From Acanthochromis polyacanthus (Eukaryota > Chordata > Actinopteri > Pomacentridae), in NCBI RefSeq assembly GCF_021347895.1, contig NC_067113.1, forward strand, positions 246,844-310,843: 64,000 nucleotides of DNA. The letters run 5' to 3'. Shown here piece by piece: positions 62,203 to 64,000 of this stretch (position 1 is the first letter of the stretch; each line of letters starts with the position of its first letter). The position numbers were made by a program, and so were the translations under genes. The notes under the pieces were generated by a model, which was not told the DNA's origin, made no database searches, and saw only the letters and a program-made list of their open reading frames with translations.

Positions 62203-63271
62203 GTATGTGCAGGAGCTGCTTGTGTTTTGGAATCCTTTACAGACTCTGCATCTACCCCCACCTCCACCTTTTCCTCTACACTTTACACTCTCAGTTCCCT
62301 GCACTGAACATTGTAAACTCTCTCACAGTTCATCCCTAGTACTTCTCCATCAACTCATCAGTGGTAGATTTGTTTTAAATTGTATTCTATAAGATTTCAG
62401 TCTTGGCTGACTAGGAGACACAAGAAAGTACTTTGGCAACGGTACTTTAATACGACAGCAAACACTTGTTGAGCAGCGGCTTTGTAAAATTATAGTCAAA
62501 GAGCAGGTATATCAAACATGGATTCTTTTAACAAACAAGTCAGCCACTAATCTGATTCCATGTTGTTTTCCAGACAATAGCAGGCCATCCCTACATGATG
62601 GAATAGTGTTGTGTGGACAGATGTTTCAATGCACACACAAATGGGAGAGATCTCAAACATCTCAAGACTGTTTGGACTTAGACGATATTTATTTCCCCTT
62701 CCCTTGGGAGGAAAATGTCACTCTTATGAATGCTTGTATGACCAGATCTTGAAATTTCTCTGAGCTGAAAGGTGAAAACTAAAAAGCAGAGGACAGATGT
62801 CTTTTTTTAAAGGAAATCTGTCTGATCTGTGACACATTATTTTTGAGCTGTGAAACTTTTCTTATAGCTGCAGGGGGAACACTGCTATCCTTCCAGCACA
62901 CCCCATCACACACCCGTTGTAAAGGACCCTTTGTGTAATACTTTTTCCTGTCTTCCTCACAGGAAAAGACACAGTCTGTCATAATACACACAATCCAATG
63001 CAGTGCATTGATAATTAATTTAGATAATAATTACAACAAGTTGTGACGGTTAGGGTAATGGGTTAGTGGATAATGAGAAACAACTCAAATTTTTTGAAAT
63101 AGCAGCAGTGTGTGTGTGTGTGCACTGAGGACTAATGTCTTAACTTTTAGAATATGTGGATTAATTCAGGTCCAAAAACTGGCAGAAAATTTATTAAAGC
63201 TTTCTCATTTTCACTGAGATTTTAAAAGCATTTTCTCTAGAGCTCACTAACTGGCTCTGTCTGATCTTCAG
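62203..63271. other. intron between cassette exon and exon 10
   Basis: No repeat family or further exon recognised. A short (GT)n lies at 63109-63120. Confidence 0.4.
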
Positions 63272-63403
63272 AAGTACATGCAGGAGGCCCGCAGCCTAGG
63301 AAAGAACCTGCGACAGCCCAAACTGTCTGACCTCTCTCCTGCCGTCATTGCCCAGACCAACTGGAAGTTTGTGGAGGGGCTGCTCAAGGAGTGTCGTTTG
63401 AAG
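63272..63403 (+). CDS. dennd5b: dennd5b exon 10 (approach to first RUN domain)
   Basis: The acceptor is CTGATCTTCAG. The 44 codons read [40 protein letters not shown] and CRLK, ending at a codon border before GTGAAC. This is nearly identical to the human 5B sequence as I remember it and leads into the first RUN domain. The next exons (starting with a TKRMLVEK-like segment) lie beyond the right edge. Confidence 0.97.
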
Positions 63404-64000
63404 GTGAACCGACATGTTGCTGCAAATAGAAATGACTTGTGATTGATTAGTGCAGTCATTCACCGGTTTCCTGATGCTATAGTCAGACACTCACAGACTG
63501 TGTGGTTCAAACTCAAAATATTGCTTACACATGATTACAAAAGACTCCCATGAGGTTAAAAAAAAGCACCATGAAGACCTGTTACTGCTATTTACAGAAA
63601 CGTAATTCAACAGCAGAACCACATAGACGAGATGGAGAACAATTACTTTAAAAACAATATTTTACTCATGTTTTTATCTGACTAGTTCTATCAGGCTGCA
63701 GAAAATGAGAAATTACAGTTTTTCTCATCATTTAAAAGCAGAACCAGAACATGAGAGTGGCACAACCATTCACAGCACATATCAGACAAAAGAACATCCA
63801 GAAGCCAAAGAACGCTCTTAAAGACTTCAGTTTGTCTAGAATTAAACTTCTTCATCTAAAATGCTAGACCCACTCATCTGTCCGACCAATAAACAGTGGT
63901 GCTTTACGCATAGCACACACATTATGTTTGCAATAACCACAAACATGTAACCGTGTTTAGCGATTGCTATGCTGAGGAAATTGAGGTTATTTGGTGTAAC
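63404..64000. other. dennd5b intron 10, left part
   Basis: No feature seen up to the end of the window. The following exon of the first RUN domain must lie further right. Confidence 0.5.

Overview
This window comes from a vertebrate genome, almost certainly a ray-finned (teleost) fish. The evidence is a spliced vertebrate gene with fish-like coding sequence, together with the typical teleost repeat load: Tc1 elements, hAT elements with TAGGGCTGGG ends, RTE-type and Rex/CR1/L2-type LINEs, tRNA-derived SINEs and very long (TG)n arrays. There is no bacterial or viral gene content. The species cannot be named from sequence alone.

One host gene is recognised: dennd5b (DENN domain-containing 5B) on the + strand. 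Nine coding exons lie at 27173-63403. All have canonical AG/GT borders and consistent phase, and together give about 744 codons. They cover the uDENN, cDENN and dDENN modules and run to the start of the first RUN domain. The first coding exon must lie to the left, or was missed, and the RUN1-PLAT-RUN2 part lies to the right. A tenth exon-like block at 62095-62202 (36 codons, phase 0/0, good splice sites) looks like an alternatively spliced cassette exon. Exon 27173-27232 is also skippable without changing frame.

The introns and the left 27 kb are a nest of transposable elements. From left to right: a decayed LINE (2600-4195); a hAT element with exact 8-bp target duplication holding an endonuclease-only LINE with its own 13-bp duplication (6708-9188); a Tc1 element broken by a (CA)n-bounded fold-back repeat and a LINE 3' end (11275-13740); a broken hAT (19078-22318); a hAT with an apparently intact two-exon transposase (23480-26287); a 5'-truncated RTE-type LINE (28855-30685); an ISL2EU-like element with a THAP exon and a second inward-facing exon (31464-32924); LINE plus Tc1 remnants (35281-37337); a Tc1 pseudo-element (38781-40441); a full-length Tc1 with IR/DR ends and an open transposase frame (43796-45431); a SINE and an inverted Tc1 composite with a home-grown minisatellite (47954-49690); a short hAT MITE (51826-52544); and a Rex-type LINE (59750-60945).

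The items most worth a second look are the candidate dennd5b cassette exon, the two apparently intact transposase genes, the ISL2EU-like element with two inward-facing first exons, the pair of (TG)n-bounded fold-back repeats whose inner stems have changed in step, the endonuclease-only LINE derivative, and a 42-bp-arm palindrome at 45694-45782.
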